Below are positions 13,136 to 26,400 of a DNA stretch of 64,000 nucleotides, piece by piece. A program made the translations under genes and the position numbers. Source of the DNA: Anas platyrhynchos (taxonomy: Eukaryota > Chordata > Aves > Anseriformes > Anatidae). The first letter of the stretch is position 1. Every line of letters begins with the position of its first letter. The stretch spans positions 23,648,501 to 23,712,500 of the forward strand of contig NC_092593.1 of the NCBI RefSeq assembly GCF_047663525.1. Direction: 5' to 3'. A model generated the notes under the pieces. It saw only the letters and a program-made list of their open reading frames with translations, ran no database searches and was not told the DNA's origin.

Positions 13136-14632
13136 CAGTCCTCCTGGACTACACTTGTGTTCAGATTTTTGTATGCTAACTTTCTTCGTCATGCTTTCAT
13201 TTTGCACTGAGGTCAAATAAAAGCTGTATCCAAAACTTTCTTACTGAGGAAAAGAAAAAAATCAGTTAAATTAATATGAGTTTGAGCAAGAAAGGAATAC
13301 AGGCATGAGTAAGAAGTTTGTCACAGCTAGTTTTTATCTGGCAAAGATTACTTGAGATTTTCATTCCAAAAAAAAAAAGTCACAGTCTACACCTGAAAAA
13401 ACTATAGCTGTTATAGTAAATAATAAATAAAATATAGCAAGAATATTTACATTGTAATGAACACTTTGTAGAACGAAAGCTAGCATTCAGCAATTCTACC
13501 TGTGTTTCTTTCTTAAGAATTTCACTCTGCCACAAAACAACATGTAAATCAATGGAAAATAGTGGGAATTGTAAATCAATAGCAGTTATTTTACTGCTAA
13601 AAAGAAAATCCATTATTCTATTTTTTCTTGTTTGCTGTTTGCCCTCACACTCTAGAATGTTCTCTTTTTTTTCTTTGATATTTTAAAAGCTGATTTTAGG
13701 CAGTCTGTGAAGTAACAGTGATCAGGAAAATCTGCAAGGCATTTGAAAGGATTGCATAATCCAAAGGATTTATCTACATCTCATTGCATTGATTGATTAA
13801 GGAAAAAAAAAAACTTTTTTTTTTTTAATGCATGATGATTTTTAGAACACAATGTAAGAGCACTAAGTATTTTAACAGGTAGTCTAATCTGAAGACTAGT
13901 AAAAAGACAGCACAGCATTCTTAAATTCGGGGGAAAAAAAAATGTTGTTCTCTCAGTTGTGTCTTTGCTAACAGTTTGGGAGCATCCATTGTATTACTAC
14001 TGCAGTGTTATTGAGCTAGTTTTATTAAGGCAAATTTATAGCAATGTTAGAAATTAATACCACTCTTATTTCCTCCACTGCCTGGCTTTATTGAATGCCA
14101 TGGGGCATATTAATCAGTAAAGCCAAGTAGTGCATGAAATAAAAGTATAAATTAACCTGTAACATGAATGTAAAATGGGGTTTAATAAAATAGAAATAAA
14201 TAACACTTTAATGATAATCAACCCTGCCTGGCTTAGCCAAGCACATAGTATAATAATGCTAAATAAAAAAAAAAAAAAGTATTTAAATAAAGTTTCAATC
14301 ATGACACAAACTACATAATTTCCAAGGTTAATACTTGATTCACTATATTGTTTAAACACACATAAGTTTGTGCAAAAAGAACCACCCTTCTGGCCTGAAA
14401 CTTCACCTAGCAAAAGTCCTGTCAACTTTAGAAGTAGGCCCAAAACACAGTGACTGAGAATGTGAGAAGGATTTCAGACCATTTCTGCATTCCAAATATC
14501 TGTATAAACAAAAAAGAGATCTTTGCACACTGTATTTTGTATACATACAAGAAGTATCTCCAAATATCAACTAAAACCATAACAGTCTTTTCAAACCTGT
14601 TTTACACAGGTGAACTGTACACATTGTGTACA

Positions 14633-14676
14633 GTGATTTATTAAAGGCTTGACCTTGCAAGTGTGTGAAGTCATAT
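14633..14676. repeat. Old dispersed repeat relic, copy 2
   Basis: Begins GTGATTTATTAAAGGCTTGA and aligns with the copy at 13,021 in the same orientation, with small gaps and roughly two thirds identity by eye. Confidence 0.4.
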
Positions 14677-15680
14677 TAACCTGTCCTTAAATTTATGCCA
14701 CTTAAAAAAAAAAAAAAAAAAAAAAAAGTGTATTCTGGGGTATAATGGAAGGCTTTTGTTTTTTTTTTTTTTTTTGGAGGAAAGTCTCTTCTGTCCAGGG
14801 TCCAAAACGATTTGGTCCAAAAAGAATTACTCCCATCACACAGAGTGATATACATGTATGTAAGATTTTGCAAAATCAAAGCTAATTTTGTAATCATTAA
14901 ACAACAGACAGCTCAGCTTCCCTCTACAGTTACTGCAGTTCCAGAGCACAAAGACTTGACTACATTGTCCTCCACAATAACTACATATATGAAAATACAT
15001 CTTTGCAAAAACAGGAAAATATGGCCAAAATCCTTATCATAAAACACTGAAGTGTATGCTCCCCCTGCTGGCTCTGCTGCAAAGTTAACTGTGAAACACA
15101 CCTGCTGTTAAGTGCTTTGCTGCTAACTATGCTGACATAAATATGTTACAACCTTGCTAGAAACACCAAGAGAAAGGTAGGATAAGAAGTACTGCATGCA
15201 TGGCTACCACATGTAACAATATAAAAATGATACTAAGGTGAAGGTTTTATAGATCTATATTAGAAATGCAGTGGACTTCATGCATCCCACTTTTTCTATT
15301 ATTATAAAGACATACTAATATCAGATACTGCCAACATTTAAAAGATAGGCTGAGCTATGCTTGAGACACTGTTTTGGTGGACCTGTAATGTTGCAACCAG
15401 TATTAATTTAAATTTTTCACATTTGCAAATTGTGTAAAACAGGGTTGCAGACTGGTTACATTCAGAAGAGTACCCAGGGCCCAATAGAAATGGTTAAGGA
15501 ATTTATTTTGGAGAAATGTAGCAGCACTGAACAGGAGGCAAGCTTAACATTTAGTCCAAGTGAGGTCCCCATATTCTTCGCTGATGTCCGCTAGGAGTTC
15601 TGTCGGCTAATGAGTTGAACCATCTGTAAGTTTCCTGACAGATGTGGCCAACTCCCATACTGGGCGAATTTTGATGCACC

Positions 15681-15705
15681 TTTTTTTTTTTTTTTTTTTT
15701 TTTTT
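15681..15705. repeat. Poly(T) run, 25 nt
   Basis: Uninterrupted T25. Lysine- or phenylalanine-rich open frames over it are artefacts. Confidence 0.9.
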
Positions 15706-18700
15706 GCCATGAAGCCTTCAAACACATTCCGTTTGACTCCCAAACTACTGCCAATCTTTTTTTCCTTTTCATCAATCATGGCATCAGTTTCAGCTCCAAC
15801 AGAACATCAGCGGATGTAAAGGAATTACTCAATATCCTCTGGGCTTTTTTTTCCTTTCTTTCTTTTTTTCCTAAATTAAAGTTTGTACTTAAAAACTGAA
15901 TTCTTCTAAGTACGCTGAGTTTAAACTATTACATTGTGTTTTTTTTTTTACATTCATAAACTTTAGGGTTTTATTAGACGCACAAGGGTGTCCCATTTAG
16001 AATACCCTAGAAATATATTATCTCAGTGCTTATAACAAGATGTTCTACAGTAGCAAAGAAAGTAAACTGTGAAATCTGCACCTCATCCAGTAAATATATG
16101 AAAGACAAACTTTAAAAGATCTTAAAAAATGGTTCATAAAAGAATCTTTCAATATTGTACCTGTCATCTGCATAAACCATGTCTTTTGGACAGGAACTGA
16201 ATTTAGAGTGACTTCATCATGATAGCTAAAGAATTGTTGACCCAAATGGACACTTCAACATTACAAATACTGGTCACTGTGTTTAGATCTCTGAACTCCA
16301 CTTTACATTGTTTGAAAGTCTAATATCTTAGAAATTTAACCTCAGTATTGACAGGATTATAGTCATCAGTTCTGAAGATATATATGTCATTCTAATTACA
16401 TTCCAATACAACATTTATGGACAGTTACTCAATTTAAATCACCAAAAAAGAAAAAATAAATAAATAAAATGAAGCTGGAGAATACCACTTGTTGGTCTCA
16501 AAATTCAACAAGATGTCAAAGGTGCACATCTCATTTTCTACAACTCTCAAGGTTGGGCAACTGATGATAAGTTCTCTGAAAAGCTAAAATCTTATTGAAT
16601 CAATAGTCATGAAAATTTCAAGACACTGTGCCAACTCACAGAATATCCCAAATCTAGGATTTGTATTTAAGTAAAAGATAAGGAAAGTGCATGAAAGATG
16701 TATTATAAAACCCACAGTTAACAGAAATCAGTTATGGTCATGCTTGCATTTTAATACATTAAGAGAGAGAGGATTTTTCCTCTAGATATTCTCCACAATA
16801 TTAAATTGAAACAATTATGTTGCAACAGCACATTTAAAAAAAAAAAAAAAAAAGTGCACATCTATCACAAACATATTGCCCATGGAAGGTGCATGAAAAG
16901 GAGTGTATGATGAAAATGTGACAGTATATTTCAGCTGGTTACATACAAGGAAAAAAAATGCACAGTGGCTCTCTGAAATTCTTTCATACCTATTAGATTA
17001 CAATTTATTTTAATAATGGAAGAGTATTTCTTCCATAGGTTAATATTTCAAGCATCTTCTTTTAAATAAATTGCCTGTGTGTTTACATTGGTTGATTAAA
17101 TCTTCTGGGGAAAAAAACAATCTTTATTTCTTTAGATTAAATACCGTATTTTTACACCAGTGTAGTGATACACATTAGACTGGAAGTAAGTCTGTGACAG
17201 CTCTGGTTACTGTGTGCAGCTGTCACTAACACTAGATCTATCTTCACAAATATTATTACAAGTGTGTTCATCTGAGGTGTCCTTATTCACAACAGCTGAC
17301 CTTCATGGCTATGTCTGACATCTAAAAAGAAAAGTTCTGCTTTACAACCTTCAGTGTGCCATCAGTTATAAATTACTTGTAGAGTATTAGTAATAATAAT
17401 TGATTTTAGCAGTAAGTAATAGAGTTATAAACAGCTCCCACTATTTAATGAAAGAAATGCTTCATCTTTGGGTTTTATTTATTAGTATTCAAGAGCCTTC
17501 CACATCCTCACTGAGATCAGTTACTGCTTAATTAAACTAGGAAAGATGGCCTGTCAATGACTCTTTGTTCAAAAAACATAAAAAATATTAATTATTTTTT
17601 CAATTTCTCTACAAATGTTTTAAGGTTTGCTTGTTTTCCTTTTCTGTTGTGATCTCATTTGGATACAGACAGTGCGTATGAATAATGAATTGTTTGAATT
17701 TTCCTTATATGTTAATAACAGGATTTTCATCTTAACATGGTGCATCAGTTACAAGTCAGTACAATCAATGAAGAGTTTTACCTTGTATTAGCCACACTAG
17801 AGCTCTCCCCAGTCTTTTCAAGAGACTATCTAAGCATCTTTTTTGCTGCTCAAAACTAAACCCTACTTCATTTTTTCTTTTTAAATCCATTTTTCTAGCA
17901 AACTAAAACAGCACCTGCAGGTCTATAACACATAACTGATGCTCAAAAATGAGAAACTACAGACTAAAAAACTTCACTGGCAAATGGCCTGATGAATGAT
18001 GCAATCATTCCATCAATAACGGCAGGAAGATTTCAAATAAACAATACCCAATTAAAATCTGACTGGAAAATGGAAGCAGCTGCTGATTTTATTTTGCCTT
18101 TTTTGTATCACAAAGTAGTGATAACTGAAAAATAAAATTTAATGTCACATTATCACGATGCAAATAAAAACAGACTGTACACTTACATAAATTTCAAGGT
18201 TGAAATGCTGTCTGTCATCTCTCACCACTAGCTGGCACCATAGCTTTAAAAATGCAGTGATGTGTCCTGTTTATATCTTACTAATTAACAAGCCAGCTAT
18301 ATAATTTTCAACAGAAAACAATTATTCAAAGCAAATGAGCAATATTTGGAGCTATAAACTAAAATGAGTCTGAAAGCAATATTCTCAGTGATGACTGGTA
18401 AGATACATCCTGTAAAGGGAAATGGATAATAGTTAACAGACTCAGGGCTTGTTTTTATTAAATGAAAATAAACTGTACTGTGCACAGACGGAAGAGTCTG
18501 ATATTTTTGCTACTTGCTGGGAGTTCAGTACAACATAGAATCATTATGTTGGATTATGAAGGGGATGAACCCCAGTAAACAGCCTACCTCACCGGGCTTT
18601 TTTATCCTATATTAACTCAATGGACACTTCAGGTTCATTGGTAGAGAAACTGCTTTATTGCGCTAGCTAATAAATAGCACGCAGTCTGCCTCCTTTACTG

Positions 18701-19498
18701 GCTTCCCTATCTCAGACCAGACTGCTGATTTCATTGTCTGCTGGCAGGACACAGATGCCCTTAGAGGCAAGTCCTAGGTTTCCATTCCCTAACTGCAGTG
18801 GTCCTGACATTGCAATAGACTTCATGGCTGCGTTCTACTCTGATTCTTTCAGGCTGTCACTGCATACTGATCTCACATGTGCATTGGCACATGCACTCAA
18901 ATCCAGACGCACACAAAGTTCAAAGAAAGGAATTCAGAAAGCTAGTCATCTACTCCTCTGCCTTAGAAGATAGCAAGCAAAAATTCAGGCAACTGTTGCC
19001 AACTGTCTGAATTGTATATTTATTTACAAGCTGGGGAAAGAAACCCATAAATGCTCACATAATACCAATAACAGAGCACTGTTCATGTACAAATACATCA
19101 TATTTGTGGTTGATCTGTCAGCTGTGGTGTGAATAGACAATGAAATACTTCTATAGTGCAAGAAAATCCTCTCTAAAAATGAAGTTTTCTCCAATCATAG
19201 GGCAGGTTCTCTGCAGCTGTCCAACCAAAGTGACTCTGAAAACTGGGACATAGAGAGAAGATTTCTATGTCTGTAATGGCAGTTACCTCAAGAGAACCCT
19301 GCTGTTCTGGCCTTGGCACCATTAAACAGCATAGCTCATAAAGTTACACATATTCTTTTTTACAGTGTTCCATACAGCCAGAGAGAAGATAACACACTTT
19401 GAACAGCAGATTTACAAATTCTGCAGTTGAAATATCTAAAATATCTAGCTGATTGCTCTCTACTCTCTACTATTTAATAGGTGTATTCTTTACCCAAT

Positions 19499-19529
19499 TA
19501 AAATAAATAAATAAATAAATAAATAAAAA
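19499..19529. repeat. AAAT tetranucleotide microsatellite
   Basis: About seven AAAT units. Confidence 0.9.
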
Positions 19530-19569
19530 TGACAACAAACAGACAGAATAAGAGCTACTCACAGTTACA

Positions 19570-19586
19570 TAATAATAGTAATAATT

Positions 19587-19635
<49 letters not shown>
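19570..19635. repeat. AAT trinucleotide microsatellite
   Basis: Imperfect AAT/AATT units for the first 25 nt, then a pure (AAT)n run. Confidence 0.9.
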
Positions 19636-20539
19636 TCTCACAGGTCACCTTCTATATAATTGACTTGGAAAACTAAGCACACCAGGATTTGGGTTAACAA
19701 ACAAAATTAAACAAAATTATAAAATATATTCAAACTGGTATGGCACAAATTCTTACCTTCCAAAAGGAATGAAAGAAATCTATTTATGTCAAATTATTTT
19801 GGTATTTTAAATCCCTTGGAGTAGTTTCACATTTGCTAGTGAATTTTATCCTTCACTCTCATAGGCATTTTGTGTTTTGTAAAAACATATTTCAATTCCA
19901 CACTGGCTGGTATGCACATGAATGCTTCTTTGCTAACTTTATTTTAGAACAGAAAAGAAAAACTGAGACCATATTTGTTTCTCTTCTACTTCAAAAAAAT
20001 AACATCTAAGGAACACAGATAGGGAACACATTTCTTCTTTCATAAGAGGAAAGTTTATGTGACAACACTTCTTCATTATATCTGAACCTCTCAGATTCCT
20101 GCCACTGGCAAGTTATCTTTGCAAAGTTCACTCTGTAACCAGGGATTTTGAGTCCTCACTTTGTGTAACAAAATCTGAAAACAAACACCAAATTAGTTGT
20201 CTCTAGTGTTTTTCCAATGCCATGGGAGCAGACACCTTTTTGCCATGTGCTCCACAGCATAAACACATTGCCAACATCAACCTATCATAATATTTTAAGA
20301 AGATGGTGGGTTTGCCCTATTCCAAAGTTGTTTTGAGGTCATTTTGGCAATTCTGTACATAGTCAACAGGGCAGCCCCTTGTAACTGAGTTAATTCCATA
20401 GAATTCAGGACAGACAGCAATGTGAGACGGAGGATCATAAATTGGAGAAAACCTAGTCTTCGCAAATGCAGCAGAGAAGCTTGTAACGGCTGCAGAATAA
20501 TAAAGAAGTGTTAGAGTTAATCCACTGCTATCTGTCTTT

Positions 20540-20880
20540 ATTTTGCTAACCCACTCAAGTGGACACCACAGCGTTGAGACTACATTAATCAAAATTTGGA
20601 ATGACCTGCTTTTCATTGCAAACTGCAGTTATCTTTCTTTACTGATTGGCCTTGACCTGTCAGCTGCATTTGGTACTGCTGACCCTGGGGGTTCTTTTGA
20701 AGAGCCTGGAGTACTATCAAAGGTTGTCTGACTCTGTTCTTGCTTGGCTTAATTCATATTCTACTCAACATACCCATTTTATTTCCAGTAGAAATTGCTC
20801 ATTTAATTGCATTGTAAGTTTTATGGGGTATGCCCCAGGCTGCGTTCTTTATGCCAAGCTTCTCAGTATTTATATGTGGA
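20540..20880 (+). mobile_element. Decayed LINE reverse-transcriptase fragment (L2/CR1-like)
   Basis: Two overlapping + strand frames reconstruct the middle of a non-LTR reverse transcriptase. The first reads HHSVETTLIKIWNDLL and then GLDLSAAFGTADPGG, matching the family pattern HSTETAL-x-NDLL and LDLSAAFDTVDH that contains the first catalytic aspartate region. A shifted second frame continues with VLAWLNSYSTQ (family: W-x-SYL) and YAPGCVLYAKLLSIYMW (family: GVPQGSVLGPLLFxIYM). The frameshift and lost catalytic residues show it is dead. A poly(A) run (20,893-20,917) follows, but the rest of the ORF, including the YADD box, is absent. The clade (L2, CR1 or L3) is inferred from memory. Confidence 0.75.
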
Positions 20881-20892
20881 ATTGTGAGAAGG

Positions 20893-20917
20893 AAAAAAAA
20901 AAAAAAAAAAAAAAAAA
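20893..20917. repeat. Poly(A) run, 25 nt
   Basis: Follows the LINE relic directly. A mid-RT position makes it an unlikely native LINE tail, so it may be an independent expansion or insertion boundary. Confidence 0.85.
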
Positions 20918-22597
20918 GCGCCAAAAAAGTCATTCACGCTGCTAGACTAGGCTTCATGATACCAGCAATTCTCACTGCTTTAAATTGTATACAAGGCTTT
21001 TGGGGAATAAAACAAATGTATATATCACTGTCCAAGGTTCATCTGACAAATGCATTGTTTTTAACTTAATACTTTTGAGGTATCATCCTCTTTTTAGGAA
21101 TGTAGTTACCCTTTCTTCAGTTCTAGTATACATTAAGTCTGGTAAGTGACCTACAGTACAACTTCACATCTAAGCAGCAACAAAGTTGGTTGGATGAGAG
21201 CCTTAGTACTACAAAGCCAAACCATTACTACTCAAGATGATAACATTATTTCATATAATACCGTTGTAGTGGAGTCAAAAATATTTAATTTCTTCCTTTT
21301 ACTTTGCAAAAGGGATTCAGATCTAGCATTCACAGTTCTGAATCTTCCCAAAGAAATACAGAAAATGTGTAGTATAGTACAAATCTAGCATATTTGTGAT
21401 GTGTGCCAAAACATACAAGATTTTAAATCTGATGCTGCTTAATCTATTTAATTAGTTAATTTAGGTATGAGGAAATAGCTTTGAATATTATGCCACACAT
21501 AAACGGACAGACTAATGCTACCACCTTCTTTATTAGTAAAAGACAAATTGTACTCCTACAGCTAGCATTTAAGTTTGCAAGTCCATTAGATCTCTGTCAA
21601 AATGAGCAGAAACATTACAGGGTTTAGGAATGTAGTATCTAAAGAATCACACAAGGTAAGCTATCTTTTGTACATCTCGTAAATTAACAGATTATTTTAA
21701 CAAAGAGGACTGAATTTATGGCTTGAAATATTTTACTTTGCAATGGAACTGATATATTAAAACACCATCATTGTGATTATGGAATTGTGATAATTTAGAT
21801 TAGATCCATCATTCAGCAATAATGTGGATTCTTGGTCATCCAATCAGTTTTAGAAAGAAGGAATCCTTCTTTATGAAGTACCAACTGCCATGGAATGCTG
21901 TGCAAGGATTAGAAATCTGCATACAATTAGTAAAGTCTCAGATTCAAACCTCAGAACAAAATACTAATGTGGCATTGCAAGTAAAATATATTTATTACAC
22001 TCTTACCCTTTAACATTTAATTAAGCTTACTCAGAGCTACATCAGCTGATTTTAAAATCAAGAGAATGAAGAAAAATATAAGTGATAAATATAAAAACAA
22101 AAGTATGATTGACAATAAAATTTTTGATTTTTTTTTTTTAAACAGGATATAGAGGATAGCAATAAGAATTGGAGATACAATCAAAAATTGAAAATAAAGG
22201 GAAGGTAAAAAAAGAACTGGGCTGCAGTTCATCCATGAATAAAAATGAAGTAATAGACAATTTCTATCAAGACATCAGAAAGCAAACCTGCAAACAAAAC
22301 TACTCCAGATTCTGGAAAATGCAGCTCTGAATCTAAATTTTGTGAAACAGGACATATCACTAATATAATGGATACAAGGTTTTGTGGAGAAGTTTTAGAC
22401 TATTATATAAATATATTTCAGCAAAGTACTCAAAGAGTTTATTCTGATGTCATGCGCTCTAAGTTGATTCTAATTCTACTTGAATTATCATCAGCTACCT
22501 TATCTGTAAATACAGTCCCAGTAAAGTTCAGAGTCTGAAATTCACCAAGAATTCTTATGGAAAGAAAACAAAGGGGTTTTGTTTCTTTCTGTAAACT

Positions 22598-22616
22598 CCC
22601 CCCCCCCCCCCCCCCC
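22598..22616. repeat. Poly(C) run, 19 nt
   Basis: Uninterrupted C19, giving a G-run on the - strand. Glycine-rich frames over it are artefacts. Confidence 0.9.
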
Positions 22617-23348
22617 ATTAAATTCATCAAGCCCCCTTTTTTAATATCATTTTCCTTTACTATATATAATTATTAAGAACAGGAAAAAAAAAAGGTAAGG
22701 TATTCTTTCTGATTAGCTAACAGCTAATGACTTTTTTTCCTTACTATCACCTTGACTTTCTTTTCTGAACAAAGTCTGCCTGTTGAGCAGTAATTGCTTG
22801 GGCAGTATTGCCAAAGTGACAAACAAACTGCATTAATATTTTAACATTCAGCTTAATTGCAATAGTAGCACACACATTACAACAACAACTAAAAAATCAC
22901 AGTGTTTTGTTGTGTTTTGTTTGGTTGGTTTTTGTTTTTTTTTTTTAATGGAGAAAATATTGCTTTCCCCTTTTGATGAATGTCACAAATTACTGATAAC
23001 AACATGTGGCACCAGAATAGAAATGAGCCAACAGCTGCAGAGATTTAAGTCATTTGTGCACTGCCTTTGTCTGACACCTCCCCTGCTGGAACTTATCATC
23101 TTCAGAAAATAGTAAGAAGAGAGGAATGTGGGCCTACATGTCAGCCACTTCACTATCGAACACATTAGATTTAGGGATGTAGGAAAACATCCTCAATTAC
23201 CATAGCTGAAGTCACAACCAATCTGTCAGTAAAAACAAACAAATAAGCAAACAAAAAAGGTATTCAAATTCAGTGTTATGAAAACAGTGTTTTGACTGAT
23301 TTTATTAGAAAGCGGCAGTTGTTTTTTTTGTCGTTGTTTTCCAGGAAG

Positions 23349-23472
23349 TATGTATTATTCTATTATGTATTTATACATAATAGAATAGCATATACATATA
23401 TATAATATATATATATTATATATATATACATATATATATATATAATACACATAGCAATTATGTATTATTCTA
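23349..23472. repeat. AT-rich palindromic cluster flanked by 14-bp direct repeats
   Basis: TATGTATTATTCTA occurs at 23,349-23,362 and again at 23,459-23,472. Between them are a perfect 15-bp inverted repeat (arm TATTCTATTATGTAT, 2-nt loop, about 23,355-23,386) and a long run of alternating TA-rich palindromes. Confidence 0.8.
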
Positions 23473-26400
23473 ATTTTTCATAGTACTCATAATTCCATGT
23501 GTATTTGTGATCCAGTTCCTCTTAAAATGGTCAAAGCACTGCTGGTTGTCACAGCAAAGATAGAACACTAGCCTATTCCTCTTCCCACATCAGCATACTA
23601 GATTTAACCTTATAAGACTGAATTGTGATTTAGAAGTAACAAGGTGGCAGTCCTACAGTCTCATGTGGATTGCAAGTTTCCTATACTGTCCTCAGCAGAA
23701 GTAGGAATACTCACAGAGCTCTAGGAAGAACAGCAGTGAATGGTATACCCTCAGGAAGGCCTCAGCAAGGTCTAAGGGGACTTCTGCACGCTGGCATTCC
23801 TACAGTGGTTAATAATGTTGGTTGTTCTGGCATACTAATATCATTTATGTAAGGCAGACAAGAGAGGAACATGATCCCTGATATTATAAACTGAATGTTT
23901 GTGGGACTGTTATCGAACAAATAAGAACTGGCAGCATGTAGTAGTGACACACTTGTTCCAAACAAAACTGTGCATAATACCAAAATGTTTCCTTCTCCTA
24001 TTTACCCTTCAAAGAGGAGTAATTCAGCAACAGTTGTTTTGTCCAATCATTTACTTCCAGTAAAGAAGACTGCTACTGTAGACATATAGAGTCATGGCAC
24101 AGGTCTTGGTAGAATGGACTAAAGTTTATGTTCTATTTTTACTGGAACACCACTGAAGTAAAACCCTAACAATGGGGTGAAATGTACAGTTATTTTTCTC
24201 CTTATGTACTGCAAAATTCCCTCAGCATCCTAAGACCGTGTATGTAAACCACTTGGCAACATACATGCTTGTGTTTTAGTGTAGATAGGATCTCAGATAG
24301 GTATTCCACACACACACACACTCAGAAAGAGTTGGATTCAGAAGATGGAGTGTAGGCAAATTTTAGAATCAATATTGACAGATCTATTTCAAAGGTCAAA
24401 ACAGAAAAATCCGCCTCGTGTTCACTGAAGTGAACAAAACAGAAAAAGGTTGGTGTTTCAGCAGTGCTGCAGTCATGTATAATTTAATACCCCATGACTG
24501 GCTAATAACACTCTCCTATGTGCTCCTATCACAAGTTTTGCAGTAATGGCCAAGATTTGCGGTTTCCAGCAGCCATCCTGGAACACTGCCTCATTGCTCC
24601 AGGCCTGATACAGTACTTCCACTTTTCCACTGGGATGTGTTATGTAATTGCATGTCTGCTTAAACACTTGGGAGGGTATTAAGCTTAAAAATTAAATAAA
24701 ATTAAAAAAAAAGGGGGGGGCAAGACAAAGTCTTTATTTGGGCATGGGACTACAGAACGGAAGAAAAAGTAACTTCAATTGGTTCTGTAACAAAGGGGAG
24801 GGAATAAAAACAACAGGTGTGCTGGAGGATTAGCATATGTCTGTATGGGAAGGTCACAAGAATTAGCTAATTCTCAGATAAAATAGCAGCTTTAAACATG
24901 TTTCAGAGAAATAGTCAGCTGTGTGTTTTCTATAATTATACTATAAGCACATTTCTTGAGTTTTTAATAAAATATTGTATCCTGGGAGACACCAAAATAT
25001 ATACTATAAAGCAAACAAACCATTTTTACCATTGGAAAATCTATAGTAAAACTACATCTAGTATTTGAAATAGTATAGCCCTCTGTTGAATAAACCTACA
25101 AACTTCTGAGTCACAGAGTCCAAGGTGATCCTTCCTCAAGTTGGTCCCACTACAGTGAAACAAACAGATCCATTTATCTGCATGTTTTATATACTAAGTC
25201 TCTGAAATTGCACCCAAAAAGAATATGGAAATGGATAATATCTGCAAGTACCTTAGGACTGCTTAGATTGTAGGCCTCATCCTTAGTCAACATAAAGTCC
25301 AAGGAATGTACATCAGATAAGAATCTGATTCCATCACTTTAAATCTTTCATCCAGATTTTTTTTATACATTTTGGGGACATTGTGACATGGTTTGTTTAA
25401 ATCCCTTAAAGACCACAAATTCAAACTTCAACTTTTACAAGATATTGTAAAAATATCTGGTACAAGGTATTGTAACCAAGTCCTCTGACATCTGGATAAT
25501 ATAGATCGATACAATACATGTCAAATGCAGATGATACAGCTACAACATAATTATGTTTACAAACATTAAAAAGGTGTTAGTGTCTATATTACATTTCAAC
25601 AGGTTTCAGGAGAGGTCAAATGATACTCCACAAAAAAACAGTCATCTGTCTTTTTCCTCAAAGTAAAATGGCAACATTTAAAATGTGAATTGCTCCCATT
25701 TACATGACATCACTCCTTTAAAAGTTACAGCCTTAAAAATGAATACCTTTTAAAGTATTAGACAGTTTACCTTATGTTAGACTTCTCTTGCATAATCTGC
25801 TTATATTATTTACTATCCTCTTACTAACACATAGAAAATGATTAATTATATGTCCAATGAACTCAAGCCATGTGTGTCCCGAAGGCAGAATGTCATCATG
25901 TTATATATTGCCATAAACATTTCTACTACTCAGCATTTTCCAACTGTGTTTATTGTACATGACCTACAATATTTGGTAAACAAGTGTGTACAGCTGTTTC
26001 TGTGATGAATATTCTAGCATTACAGTGCATTTTTAAAATTTGTATCACAATTTTCCATGGAATACATCAGTTCATACATCTGAGGTCTCTGAATGTACAA
26101 ATGACTAACTGTCAGCTGCAGTTTCCTCACCTCAGGCTATATTCTTTCAGTGGTTTCAATGTATTTTTCTTAATTAAGTGATTTAATCAGCCACAATGAG
26201 TAGGTTGTTTCTCGACATTCTGTAGAGTTTTATTCTACTTACCCAGCATCTTCACTGAGCTCCTGGTACTGATCAGTACAATCATTTTAAATGTAGCAAG
26301 AAAGAATTAAAAGATATGTAGCAGAAACTATAACAATGCTTATGATACTGGTTTAAATTACAACCGCCCATATTTTAGGGGATAATATTTTGTATTTAAC

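Larger units (their letters stand above)
11000..20530. other. Intergenic DNA, no gene recognised
   Basis: AT-rich and without convincing exons. It holds poly(A)/poly(T) runs (12,429-12,464; 14,704-14,727; 14,759-14,775; 15,681-15,705; 16,836-16,853), AAAT and AAT microsatellites near 19.5-19.64 kb, and two related copies of an old repeat (13,021 and 14,633). Weaker CTCF-like words occur at 15,059-15,071 (- strand) and 18,225-18,237 (+ strand). Confidence 0.65.

Noticed and set aside
18533-18560. CR1-3'-end-like phrase (ACATAGAATCATTATGTTGG)
   Set aside because: Only about 20 nt resemble the CR1 end and the following sequence does not continue the match.
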